Assembly: GCF_000612445.1 (NCBI RefSeq)
Contig: NZ_BALC01000001.1
Span: 372,001 to 436,000 of the forward strand
From: Liquorilactobacillus sucicola DSM 21376 = JCM 15457
GTDB lineage: Bacteria; Bacillota; Bacilli; Lactobacillales; Lactobacillaceae
Length of the DNA: 64,000 bases
Direction of reading: 5' to 3'
In this document: positions 54,814 to 63,726 of the stretch, piece after piece
Layout: every line of letters begins with the position of its first letter
How positions within the stretch are numbered: the first letter of the stretch is position 1
The notes under the pieces: model-generated
The model's database searches: none
What the model saw: the letters and a program-made list of their open reading frames with translations, nothing else
What the model was told of the DNA's origin: nothing
Translations under genes and position numbers: made by a program

Positions 54814-55254
54814 TCAATTTTTTTTAGCTTTTTTATTGTTTATTGAATTTAAAATAATTTTGACACAAAAATCTGGATCTTTTAAAACTTGATGCTTTTC
54901 CCAGAATCTTATTACTTCCCATCCTATTTTTTCAAGTTCTTTTTCTTGCTTTCTATCTCTGGCAATATTTTTTTCGATTTTAGGTATCCAATAAGAACGA
55001 TTATGGTGAATTCTTTTTTCTTTTTGAATTTTCCAATTATAACCGTGCCAAAATTCACCATCTACAAAAATTGCGAGTTTATATTTAGTTATTGCTATAT
55101 CAGGTTTGCCTGGTAGTTTTTTATAATTTCTTCTATATCTTATACCTTGATGCCACAGCATCTTTCCAAGCATAACCTCAGCTTTTCCGCCTGTCGATCT
55201 TATTTTAGACATCATTTTAGATCGGTATTCTTTTGTTTCACTATATTTTGACAT
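54814..55254 (-). CDS. vsr: Very short patch repair endonuclease Vsr
   Basis: A 146-residue Vsr protein, which nicks at T-G mismatches made when 5-methylcytosine loses its amino group. The start YSETKEYRSKMMSKIRSTGG is typical, the catalytic Asp is in KLPGKPDIAI (Asp52), and FVDGEFWHGYNW carries the His and Trp residues. It follows a C5 methylase gene on the same strand (49 bases), the classic partner. The ATG lacks a strong ribosome site. Its presence implies that the methylase is active enough to create mutation hot spots. Confidence 0.92.
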   Translation of the reverse strand: MSKYSETKEYRSKMMSKIRSTGGKAEVMLGKMLWHQGIRYRRNYKKLPGKPDIAITKYKLAIFVDGEFWHGYNWKIQKEKRIHHNRSYWIPKIEKNIARDRKQEKELEKIGWEVIRFWEKHQVLKDPDFCVKIILNSINNKKAKKN

Positions 55255-55303
55255 TCAAATCACTCTTTTAAAAAATGTAACTTTAAGCAACAACACTAAA
55301 AAA

Positions 55304-56446
55304 TCATGATTTAACAAGGGTTGCCACTTCAGAACCAGAAACATTGAATAAAACTTCAGGTTGTAATCGTCGAGTAGGCTCAACATATTTATATTCAATA
55401 CCTGCAAAAGTTTTGAGCACTGCAAGCAATATGTGACGCATGCCTCGCGGTGGAATTGCCATTCCTATTTGTTTTCGTACAGATTCCTTTCCTCCCATAA
55501 AATGGAAATTATCTGGAAACGTTTGTAAACGTGCCCTTTCTCTATTAGTTAAAGCACGATTCTCTGACCAATGATACATATGAGTTCCTCCACCGCCAGA
55601 ACCAGTAACTGTATATGAAGGTTTATTGCGGGCTAATCGTTTATATATGTTAGAAAGCTTTGCTCCTTTTACATTCAATCGCAAGTCTTCTGGAATAGAT
55701 AATGACCATGCATTTCCTCCTTCCGGAATGTGCGACAGCATTTCAACAGTTCGTAAATTATGATTAGTTTGCTCATTATTAAAAGCATCTATAGGAATTG
55801 GCGGGACAGTGATAGCTTGCTCAGCTGTTATATAGTCTTCTGGATTAGGAGTTGTGGGAGCTGGAACACGAAATTTAATACCCTTTTCAGCTATATCATT
55901 TCGAATACCTACTATTATTATTCGATGACGAGCTTGAGGAACTCCATATTCTTCAAATTTATAAAAATTAGGTGTTAGTGTATATCCGGTTTTAGAAAGT
56001 GACTTAAGTATTCGAATGAATGCTTCCCCATCGTTTGCTGACGTTAAACCTCCTACATTCTCAGCTATAAATACTTTCGGCTTATATTCTTTTAATGTTT
56101 TAACTCCATATGTGTATAAAGGACCGTAATCACCGGAAAGTCCCTTTTGCTTGCCAACTACAGAAAAATCATTACAAGGAAAACCAAAAATTAAAGCATC
56201 AATAGCACCAAGCAATTCATGATTTTTTATATCGAACTTGCGTACATCTTCACAATAAACAGTAGACGCATTCGGGTTGTTTAATATATTTTCTTTATAT
56301 GTTTCAACAGTATCAGGATCGAATTCATTTGCCCAAGCGTGTTGGAAGCCCCATTTTTTGCCGCTTTCATCAATTAATTTACTTGTTTTAGCAGCATATG
56401 CACCCCCTCCTGGACCAGCAAAAAGTTCAGCAGTTTTAAAAATCAT
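55304..56446 (-). CDS. DNA C5-cytosine methyltransferase
   Basis: A 380-residue C5 methylase. Motif I is AELFAGPGGGAYAAK, motif IV GFPCNDFSVVG with catalytic Cys91, motif VI AENVGGL and motif VIII QARHRIIIVG. The C-terminal IX-X region (RALTNRERARLQTFPDNF, then QIGMAIPP) is intact. The motif IV form PCNDFS (instead of PCQxFS) belongs to a known subgroup. The target recognition region lies about 200-300; the site cannot be deduced. ATG 56446 has GGAGG upstream. It pairs with vsr and is divergent from the PLD nuclease gene. Confidence 0.93.
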   Translation of the reverse strand: MIFKTAELFAGPGGGAYAAKTSKLIDESGKKWGFQHAWANEFDPDTVETYKENILNNPNASTVYCEDVRKFDIKNHELLGAIDALIFGFPCNDFSVVGKQKGLSGDYGPLYTYGVKTLKEYKPKVFIAENVGGLTSANDGEAFIRILKSLSKTGYTLTPNFYKFEEYGVPQARHRIIIVGIRNDIAEKGIKFRVPAPTTPNPEDYITAEQAITVPPIPIDAFNNEQTNHNLRTVEMLSHIPEGGNAWSLSIPEDLRLNVKGAKLSNIYKRLARNKPSYTVTGSGGGGTHMYHWSENRALTNRERARLQTFPDNFHFMGGKESVRKQIGMAIPPRGMRHILLAVLKTFAGIEYKYVEPTRRLQPEVLFNVSGSEVATLVKS

Positions 56447-56610
56447 AGTTAATTCCTCCAATCAGTCGAACGTACGTTTTAGCATATGCCTATGCTAATA
56501 ATATTACACTATTATAAATCATATTCAAGCAATAATTTTATGAGTCCTTTAAACAAATAACAAAATTGTTGTATTATAAAGTTAATTATCATAACTATAG
56601 GAGGGCAAAA
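56447..56610. promoter_or_regulatory. Divergent promoter region of the restriction-modification island
   Basis: The region serves the methylase/vsr genes on the minus strand and the nuclease/Z1 genes on the plus strand. AT-rich; TATAAT-like boxes occur on both strands (for example TTGTATTATAAAG near 56568 for plus). No control (C) protein gene is visible. Confidence 0.4.
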
Positions 56611-57844
56611 ATGAATAATCTATACTCGAAAGTACCACCAATACCAGAAATTACAGGAACAGAATTAATAGTTGATGCTATTGAAACGGCTATGAAAAAT
56701 TCAAATGAGTTAAAAATAGCAGTTGGCTATGTTTCTGTTGCAGGATTAGACAAACTTGATAAATTAATATTTGAAAATAAGATTAAAAAAATTCAATTGG
56801 TTGTTGGTATGTACAAATCTTCAGGCATTCCTAAAAGTATATACAACAAAATAATTGAACTGCACGAAAAATGGACTAAGCTAGGGATTGGTAAAATATA
56901 TTTTGTAAACAATATGAATTATCATGGCAAGGTTTATGTTTTTTTAAGAAACGGAATACCTTTTGAGTTTATTGTTGGATCATCTAATCTTTCAGTGCTT
57001 TCACCTGAAGGTCAAACATTAAGACAATATGAAGTTGCAGTAAAAATTAAAGATTCAACATCGTGTAATGAGATATTGAAGCATATCGAATCGGTTATAA
57101 AAACCAGTACGAACACAGCTGATGATCTACAAGATTTTGAAATCATAAATGAGCGTATTGCAGCACTTAATGACATTGAAAATGTTATTGATATTACACC
57201 TGCAGAATTAGAAATATATACTAAAAAACAAGAAAAAATACAATTCCGTATTCCAATAAAGGCACCCAAATTCTCCGAACGTTTTTTCAAAGAAAAGCAA
57301 TGCCTATGCACATTCAAATATAAATGTCTGTTATGGGAAAGGACGTAAAAATTCAAAAAGTGGTAAAATTGAACGTCGAAACTGGTATGAGACTCAAATA
57401 ACAGTTTCAAAAAAAATTACATCAGATCCCGATTATCCTAAAGGAGATCCATTTTATTTAATTACCGATGATGGATATAAGTTCTTAGCTCATTCTACAG
57501 CACAAAATAATAAGCAGCTGACAGCATATGGAAATTTAGGCAATGACCGAGTTTTTGGTCGTTGGATCAAAGGACGTTTAGCAACAGCAGGATACATTAA
57601 ACCATATGATAATGTAGATGACGATAAAAATGGTGATGGTATCGTAACTTCTGAAATGCTTGTTAAAGCAAATATGCAGGTAATGGTATTAACAAAGACA
57701 GCTACCAAAGAATATGGTAAAGTGTACAAACGATTATCTCCTTCTGCTAAAAATAAAAAAGGTGCTTTGGATAAAAATCACTTTGATTATAAACTAGTTG
57801 ATGTTTGGACAATTCATTTTGAAAACTTAAGGAATGATAAATAA
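56611..57844 (+). CDS. NgoFVII-like PLD-family restriction endonuclease, frameshifted
   Basis: About 410 residues. The PLD-type catalytic half has MNYHGKVYVF (His105, Lys107) followed by VGSSNLSVL (the Ser/Asn of the HKN set). The second half has INVCYGKGRKNSKSGKIERR, ITDDGYKFL and WIKGRLATAGYI, matching the NgoFVII-type DNA-binding region. The frame breaks at 57293-57296: GAAAAG with one A fewer gives FFKESNAYAHSNINVCYGKG. I think a sequence error or, less likely, a real switch. ATG 56611 has AGGAGGG. It is followed by the Z1 gene after two bases, so translation is coupled. Confidence 0.8.
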
Positions 57845-57846
57845 TA

Positions 57847-59694
57847 ATGATATATTTGGATGAATATTTAAAACAATTTGAAGTCAAGGGACAACATGAG
57901 TTAGCATTATCAATTAAAAAAACTGCTACTGAGGTAGGTTCTAAATATTTAAGTCAATTTGATTACATCTCCAACAAAATAGGATTGTTATTTGGCAATA
58001 TACAGTCTGGAAAAACAGGTCACATGTTTGGTATAGCTAGCGAAGCCGCAGATAGGGGTTTTCCATATTTCCTGTTACTAGAAACGGATAGCAATTTATT
58101 GCAACAACAGACCTATTCTCGTGCAAAAAGAGATTTAACTGAATTTGTAGTTTGTGATGAAAATGAAGAACAAAAGTTTCGTGACCATGGTTCTAAGCCT
58201 GTTATGGTAGTACTTAAAAAAAATAGCAGAGTACTTAAAAGCTGGGTTGATCGTTTTAAAAACTCTCAAATGTTAAAGGGAAATCCTCTTTTTATTTTAG
58301 ATGATGAAGCTGATGCTGTATCCCTTAACACAAAAATTAATCAAAAGAAGCAGTCTACCATTAATAAATATTTAGAAATGATTCGTGATACAGCCCTATC
58401 AAGCATTTATTTGCAAGTAACCGGTACACCTCAATCGATACTTTTACAAACACAACAATCGAATTGGAATCCAATGTTTACATATTATTTTAATCCTGGT
58501 AAAGATTATTTAGGTGGAGATTTCTTTTTTCCAAATGCTGATAAAACACCAAACTTTGTGCAATTAATTGATGAAAGAAGTCCTCTAAAAGTCGCGGAAG
58601 ATGCTGTTTTGAGACACTTAGTCGTTTCTGCACAAGTATTATTATCAGGTAATAAAGTTTCCAATTGTATTGTACATCCTGGAATTAAACAATCAGATCA
58701 TGAATCAGCTCGTAATGATATTGAAAAAGCATTGATTTGGTGGACATTTCACCATAGTGATCAAAATTTTATTGATAACTTCAAGCGCGAATATGATTTA
58801 ATTTCACCTAGAAAAAGTATTAAACAACCATATGACAAAATATTAAACAAAGTGTTGGTTATGTTGGAGAAACATCTTTATTCGACTATTGTACTGAACG
58901 GTACTACAAATGATGGTAGTGATGAATACGAAACTGGCTGTAATTTTATTATTGGTGGCACTAATTTAGGACGTGGTGTAACATTTGGACAATTGAATAC
59001 TTTTATTTACACAAGAACTAGCAAAAGCCCTCAAGCTGATACTATGTGGCAACATTCAAGGATGTTCGGATATGATCGAGATCCCGGATTAATATCTATA
59101 TATTGTTCAAAAAGGTTGTACAATTTATTTGCACAAATAAATGATACAAACAATTCAATCATAAATCAGGTTCGAAGAGGTTTAAAAATTAAGATTGCTT
59201 ACCCTGGTGATCTTAAACCGACTAGAAGTAATGTTCTTGATAAATCACTCCTAGATATTTTGGTTGGCGGTTCAAATCATTTTCCGTTTGAACCACAAAA
59301 TGATACTTATGAACAGATTGAAGAATTATTGTCCAATTTCACAGACACCAATCCAGCACAAAAAGTATCATTAAATTTTGTAATAGAGGTCCTTAAACAT
59401 ATTAAAACTGAAAAAAACTTTAATATGGCAGGATACATTAACATAATTAAATCTGAACTTGCTAGCAATTCGTTAGAACAAGGATATTTGCTTGTAAAAC
59501 GAGATCGTGATATTACACATGGGAGCAGAGCGTTACTCTCTCCAAATGATTGGGACGAAACAAATAAGCATGAAAATAGCTTTGTTCTAACCATGTACAG
59601 AGTTCTTGGTCAGAAAAGCAAAGGTTGGAACGGTGAAAAAATATGGATACCAAATATTAAATTACCTAAATCAAAAAATTTTTATATCATTTAA
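57847..59694 (+). CDS. Z1-domain protein, SF2 helicase-like ATPase of a restriction system
   Basis: A 615-residue protein with helicase motifs: Walker A GNIQSGKT (50-57), LETDSNLLQQQ (Ia-like), DEAD-type ILDDEADAV near 150, TGTPQS near 193, and in the Z1 domain GGTNLGRGVTF near 372 with QHSRMFGYDRD near 400 (motif VI-like). Z1 proteins are known from reported restriction systems with MutL-like ATPases. Here a MutL-type partner is not seen, and the PLD nuclease gene ends two bases before it. It probably moves on or remodels DNA for the nuclease. The gene is intact. Confidence 0.85.
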   Translation: MIYLDEYLKQFEVKGQHELALSIKKTATEVGSKYLSQFDYISNKIGLLFGNIQSGKTGHMFGIASEAADRGFPYFLLLETDSNLLQQQTYSRAKRDLTEFVVCDENEEQKFRDHGSKPVMVVLKKNSRVLKSWVDRFKNSQMLKGNPLFILDDEADAVSLNTKINQKKQSTINKYLEMIRDTALSSIYLQVTGTPQSILLQTQQSNWNPMFTYYFNPGKDYLGGDFFFPNADKTPNFVQLIDERSPLKVAEDAVLRHLVVSAQVLLSGNKVSNCIVHPGIKQSDHESARNDIEKALIWWTFHHSDQNFIDNFKREYDLISPRKSIKQPYDKILNKVLVMLEKHLYSTIVLNGTTNDGSDEYETGCNFIIGGTNLGRGVTFGQLNTFIYTRTSKSPQADTMWQHSRMFGYDRDPGLISIYCSKRLYNLFAQINDTNNSIINQVRRGLKIKIAYPGDLKPTRSNVLDKSLLDILVGGSNHFPFEPQNDTYEQIEELLSNFTDTNPAQKVSLNFVIEVLKHIKTEKNFNMAGYINIIKSELASNSLEQGYLLVKRDRDITHGSRALLSPNDWDETNKHENSFVLTMYRVLGQKSKGWNGEKIWIPNIKLPKSKNFYII

Positions 59695-59718
59695 GTAATA
59701 AGTAAAAAGTGTGAATAG

Positions 59719-59768
59719 AAAACCAGAGATTGAACCGAAACTTAGGTTTTGATAATTTCTGGTTTTTC
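59719..59768. terminator. Terminator between Z1 gene and conjugation operon
   Basis: AAAACCAGAGATT pairs with AATTTCTGGTTTTT, with one bulge, around a T/A-rich loop. It serves the plus-strand Z1 gene and could also stop the minus-strand conjugation operon. Confidence 0.65.
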
Positions 59769-59880
59769 TTGCTACTATCCTAGTATTCGGTGCATAAACA
59801 TTTAGACGTTTGTGTCATAATTAAATGACTAGCATGAGGCCAATTATTTTTAATTCTGTAATATTTTCATTTTTACTCTC

Positions 59881-60462
59881 CTAAAATGTTGATATTTCAA
59901 TAATTTTCCTTTGCTTGGTGTCATAAGTAAATTGGTATTTAACGTTATTTGTTGTCTGATTACCTGAACTAGTTGTTTTGACTATTCCGATAAAGATTCC
60001 TTTAATCTCGTTATCTGCTGGTTCTTGTTCAAAATATATATTGGAGCTTGTCAGCTGTGATGTTGCATTTAACTGTTTTAATTGGTTGACAGCTATTGAT
60101 TTATTATTATTTGATTGACCACCAAGGTTTGCTAGAACATTATCAGTGGCATATTTTACGACAGTTTGTTGTTTTTCTAACCAGTTGTCTGCATTCCAAG
60201 TATTTAGGCTGCTAAACAATTGGAATGCTGTTTGTTCTGCTTTCTTATTAGGGTTAGTTTTTGTGGTTGTTGTTGAAGCAACGCTGTTTGCAAAAGTAAC
60301 TTGCTGAGCTGTTAATTTTTTATTTTCGGCTTTTAATTTTGTTATCTGAGCTTTTTGCTTTGCGTTTATGCTATCTTGTTCTTGGTTACTAAAATTTAGT
60401 TTATAAAAAGTACTTAATGTTAAGATTCCTATTATAACCAAGATTATTTTATTTCTATTCAA
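59881..60462 (-). CDS. VirB8/TcpC-like conjugation protein (Tn916 Orf13-type)
   Basis: About 193 residues: a short cytoplasmic start (LNRNKIILVIIGILTLSTF), one membrane helix (about 5-22), a coiled stretch (QKAQITKLKAENKKLTAQ) and a C-terminal NTF2-like fold (from about 75). This is the layout of the VirB8/TcpC scaffold of Gram-positive conjugation systems, though shorter than Tn916 Orf13, which has two such folds. The start is probably TTG at 60462 with GAGGTGAG just before it. It is the last gene of the operon and starts 10 bases after the hydrolase stop. Confidence 0.65.
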   Translation of the reverse strand: MNRNKIILVIIGILTLSTFYKLNFSNQEQDSINAKQKAQITKLKAENKKLTAQQVTFANSVASTTTTKTNPNKKAEQTAFQLFSSLNTWNADNWLEKQQTVVKYATDNVLANLGGQSNNNKSIAVNQLKQLNATSQLTSSNIYFEQEPADNEIKGIFIGIVKTTSSGNQTTNNVKYQFTYDTKQRKIIEISTF

Positions 60463-60472
60463 TTTACTCACC

Positions 60473-61624
60473 TCATTTATATTTAGCTGGTAATATACTT
60501 TCTTTGATGCGTCCATAAGATACTTTAGTCCAAGTACCATATCCTGAGTTATTTGCTTCCCAGACTTTTTCTTTCCTGATACCTGCACCTTGTTGATCAA
60601 TCATTTGATTGTTTCCAATATAGATTCCAACGTGGCTGTAACCAGCGCCAGCACCGCTATCAACAGGATCATAAAAAAATACTAAATCACCCGCTTTAGC
60701 ATCTCTTTTTTTGACCTCATCAATATTTTGATTCCATTGAGTTTGTGATGTGCGAGTCAGGGGAATACCTATTTTGTTGAAAGCCCAGTAGGTAAAGCCT
60801 GAACAATCAGTCGCTCCCTGGATTGCTTTAGCAGTAGCTGCATTATCTAAATTAGCTGGATTTCCACCTAGTGAATAGTTATTTGGAGTTTGATCGGCCC
60901 ATTTGTTTGCCCATTTAGACAGATCATTCCACCACTTAGTAGTTGAGCCATTTACTTTCAAGACTCTACCGGCTTCTGTATCACAAGTTTCACTAGTTTC
61001 AGTGATAGTTGTCATGTTTGAGTTAGAACTATCAACTTTAGTATCTTTGAACTTGTTGTACCAGTATTGAGCGTATTGAGCTCGCCCTGAATTATTGGCT
61101 TCATTTTCACCGGCTCTTTCGAATCGTAATTGCCATTGAATGGCTGCAATTGCTGGGTCAGTTGAGTTCTTAGCATAATCACCCAAGTTAGCTTTTTCAG
61201 TGCCATTAGCTTCCTCGTACAGAAACATAACCTGTGCTTGAATACTATCGGAATTTTTATTGTGAGCTTTCGCAAAACTCTTTTGATTGGTTGAACGACC
61301 GTTTAACCATTGTGCAATTCCATGTGCACCAGAACTTGGATTAGTTGAAGTTGGGTCAATATTTGATTCTTGTTGTAAATTTCCAAGAACACCAGCGACT
61401 GCAGCTTTGGTCCAACCTTTATCAACAAGATAGTTCCAAATAATTTGGGCGTTTTTTTCTGTATCTTTGGAAACTTGATTTCCAGCAAGATTTAGATTGT
61501 TGGCACAGTCTAGATTTGATGTTGTATCTCTATCATTTGAGTTGTCAGCACTAAAGATAAAAACAATGATAATAACTACTAAAAAAATCGGAATCATTAA
61601 GATTCCGACAGGTTTAAGCTTCAT
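60473..61624 (-). CDS. Conjugation cell-wall hydrolase: phage-tail lysozyme plus NlpC/P60 (Orf14-type)
   Basis: A 383-residue secreted protein with a membrane helix at about 7-25. Residues about 55-200 form a phage-tail lysozyme domain (VLGNLQQESNIDP with the probable catalytic Glu86). Residues about 230-375 form an NlpC/P60 endopeptidase with Cys274 in ATDCSGFTYW and His331 in YSHVGIYIG. This two-domain hydrolase opens the peptidoglycan for the mating channel, as Tn916 Orf14 and ICEBs1 CwlT do. It lies between a small gene and the VirB8-like gene. The frame is intact. Confidence 0.92.
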   Translation of the reverse strand: MKLKPVGILMIPIFLVVIIIVFIFSADNSNDRDTTSNLDCANNLNLAGNQVSKDTEKNAQIIWNYLVDKGWTKAAVAGVLGNLQQESNIDPTSTNPSSGAHGIAQWLNGRSTNQKSFAKAHNKNSDSIQAQVMFLYEEANGTEKANLGDYAKNSTDPAIAAIQWQLRFERAGENEANNSGRAQYAQYWYNKFKDTKVDSSNSNMTTITETSETCDTEAGRVLKVNGSTTKWWNDLSKWANKWADQTPNNYSLGGNPANLDNAATAKAIQGATDCSGFTYWAFNKIGIPLTRTSQTQWNQNIDEVKKRDAKAGDLVFFYDPVDSGAGAGYSHVGIYIGNNQMIDQQGAGIRKEKVWEANNSGYGTWTKVSYGRIKESILPAKYK

Positions 61625-61685
61625 ATGATCACCTTTTTTATAAACATTTTTATTTCTTACTAGCGTGGAAAAGTGGTGGGACTTT

Positions 61686-61856
61686 TTATGTCTTCAAATG
61701 TACGAAAACCATCGGTTCTGGATAAATTGCCCCACGCCAGTTACAAGCTTTACTAAGTGCTATATTATATTTTTCCACAGCTAATTGATTTAACTCTGCT
61801 TTGTTTTGAGCTTCTAGATAGACATTCAGTGAAAAATATCCCACCATCTGCCACAT
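61686..61856 (-). CDS. Small 56-residue protein inside the conjugation operon
   Basis: A short frame starting MWQMVGYFSLNVYLEAQN, continuing through ALSKACNWRGAIYPEPMVF and ending VHLKT. GTAGGTGAAAG lies 4-14 bases before the ATG, and the upstream VirB6-like stop is only 10 bases away, so translational coupling is likely. The first residues are hydrophobic but not a clear membrane helix. I do not recognise the family. It is easily missed because of its length, but the ribosome site and position support it. Confidence 0.6.
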   Translation of the reverse strand: MWQMVGYFSLNVYLEAQNKAELNQLAVEKYNIALSKACNWRGAIYPEPMVFVHLKT

Positions 61857-61866
61857 TATCTTTCAC

Positions 61867-63709
61867 CTACTCTCTCATCGATTCAATTCTTTCTTGTAGT
61901 TCATTGGGGTTTATCTTGCTTTCATGAAGCTTTTTCTTGGCTTTATATGTTGCTTCGTCTAATCTATCAACGCTCTGTTCAGTTCTAGAATTGATTTTTA
62001 GTTTTCGTCTTTGCTCGATATCTTTTATTTTTTGAGGATCGGGAACTTTTTTCTTTTTGCCCTTTTTCGTAATGATCATTAATCTTGATAATACGGTCTT
62101 TTTCGCTAACCTCTGAATTATTTCTTTGCGCCTTATCTTGTTTTTGTTTATTATTTTCTGAGCTATTTGTTTCATTTTTCTTTGTTAATGATTTTTCTAT
62201 CCCGTTTTGTTGCTTATGCTGTTTAACTCGTTTGTTTTTTAGTTTTTGTATAAGCGATTGAGATTCTGTGTTTTCTTGTGGTGTACGCTCGGACTTATCG
62301 ACCTTTTTTCTTGATTCAGCAACATCATTTGATACTTCGTTGTTAGAATTTCCATTGTTAAAGAGATTAACAACTTTGCCACTTGAGTTTCGAATAAATT
62401 GATTGGTATTTACTAAACGATCATTAGCTTCGTGAGCACTCTCAACAATTTTTTCTTTCTGATTATTAACTGTTTGCATAATCTCTGTTGAAGACTTAAT
62501 TCGTCCGCCTGAAAATCTTTTAATTAAATAACTTCGGTTTTTCCAACCGAGAAACATAATTAACCATAGAACTAAAGCATTGACAAAATAACCAGCATAG
62601 GAACTTGGTGGAATAATAATATCGACAACTTGTTGACAAATATTAATTGCCAGAATTCCTAAAACTAAACAAGCTTTTGAGAAAAATAAAAGTATTACGT
62701 CAGATAATCCTTTAAATAAACTACCTGAATATTTAGGTATCAAACTAATCAAAGCCATGACTGGTAGAACGAGTGATAAAACAAGGGCAAAAATCTGCAC
62801 ACAAAGATTCATGAAACCAATCGCGAATAGTGGTATGCCGTAGCTGATGGACACCAGCGGTGACATTAAACTAATCAAAACTTTGTAGTACATATAGTCT
62901 TCTTTAAGATATTTGTTATCGCTAGCGTTGACTTTTTCGTTGATTTTATCGGAATCTTTATCATAATCAGTTGAGAGAAATTCATAAGGTTTTTCTTTAC
63001 TTTTGTTAACAGCAGGAATACTTGTTTTGCCATAATTCATCAAATAATATGGACGCTCAATTGATTTTTCAAAAAATGCTTTTCTGACAATACTAGTTGC
63101 ATCAGCATTTTTTATAGCTTGAGAGTTGTCTAAACTCATTAAAGAACTTTGTGCTGTAGTTGAAATCGAGTTGAAAGTTTGTAGCATATAACTTGAGTTT
63201 TTAAACCAAACTGCCGAGAATCCAACAATCACTAAAGTGAATAAAATACGTTTCAAGCCGTCACGCTCATTTTTAAAGGCAGCAATATAAAATGCACTGA
63301 GAATAGAGACCACAAATAAAATGATCCCAAATTTACCAAACAGATTATCCCAGAGCTGTCCTGAAAGCCCAGCAATCTTATCAATTAAGTTATTAATAGA
63401 ATTATTAACGGCCGTAGCACCAAACATCATGTTTAGGGAAAAATCGAAGATTTTAAAGACAAAGCGATTAATTTCCCAGAAGAAACCGGTTAAAGCTGAA
63501 ATGGCTTTTAAAGTGACATTGGTTAAACTGGCTTTTTCCATATAAGGATTAAATGAATCAAGTGTTGAAAGAATTTTACTCATTTCGTAACCAGTTAAAA
63601 CATCTTTAACCGAAGTTTTTGAATCCGCAAAGACAGCTATTCTGTATATAAAAAGACTAATTAGTGGAATGACACCAATTAGTCCTAGTTTCTTGTACTT
63701 AGTTTTCAA
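61867..63709 (-). CDS. VirB6-like polytopic conjugation protein (Orf15-type), frameshifted
   Basis: About 614 residues. An N-terminal helix is followed by a region with about six more helices (roughly 90-400) and a long, charged, Gln/Asn/Lys-rich cytoplasmic tail, as in Tn916 Orf15. The frame as given ends at 61985 within the tail. Removing one base from the T5 run at 62063-62067 continues it as KKKKVPDPQKIKDIEQRR to ESMRE and a stop at 61867, directly followed by the ribosome site of the next gene. That spacing favours the longer protein. It should form the membrane channel with the VirB4- and VirB8-like proteins. Confidence 0.75.
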
Positions 63710-63726
63710 ACACTCACCTCCTAGTT

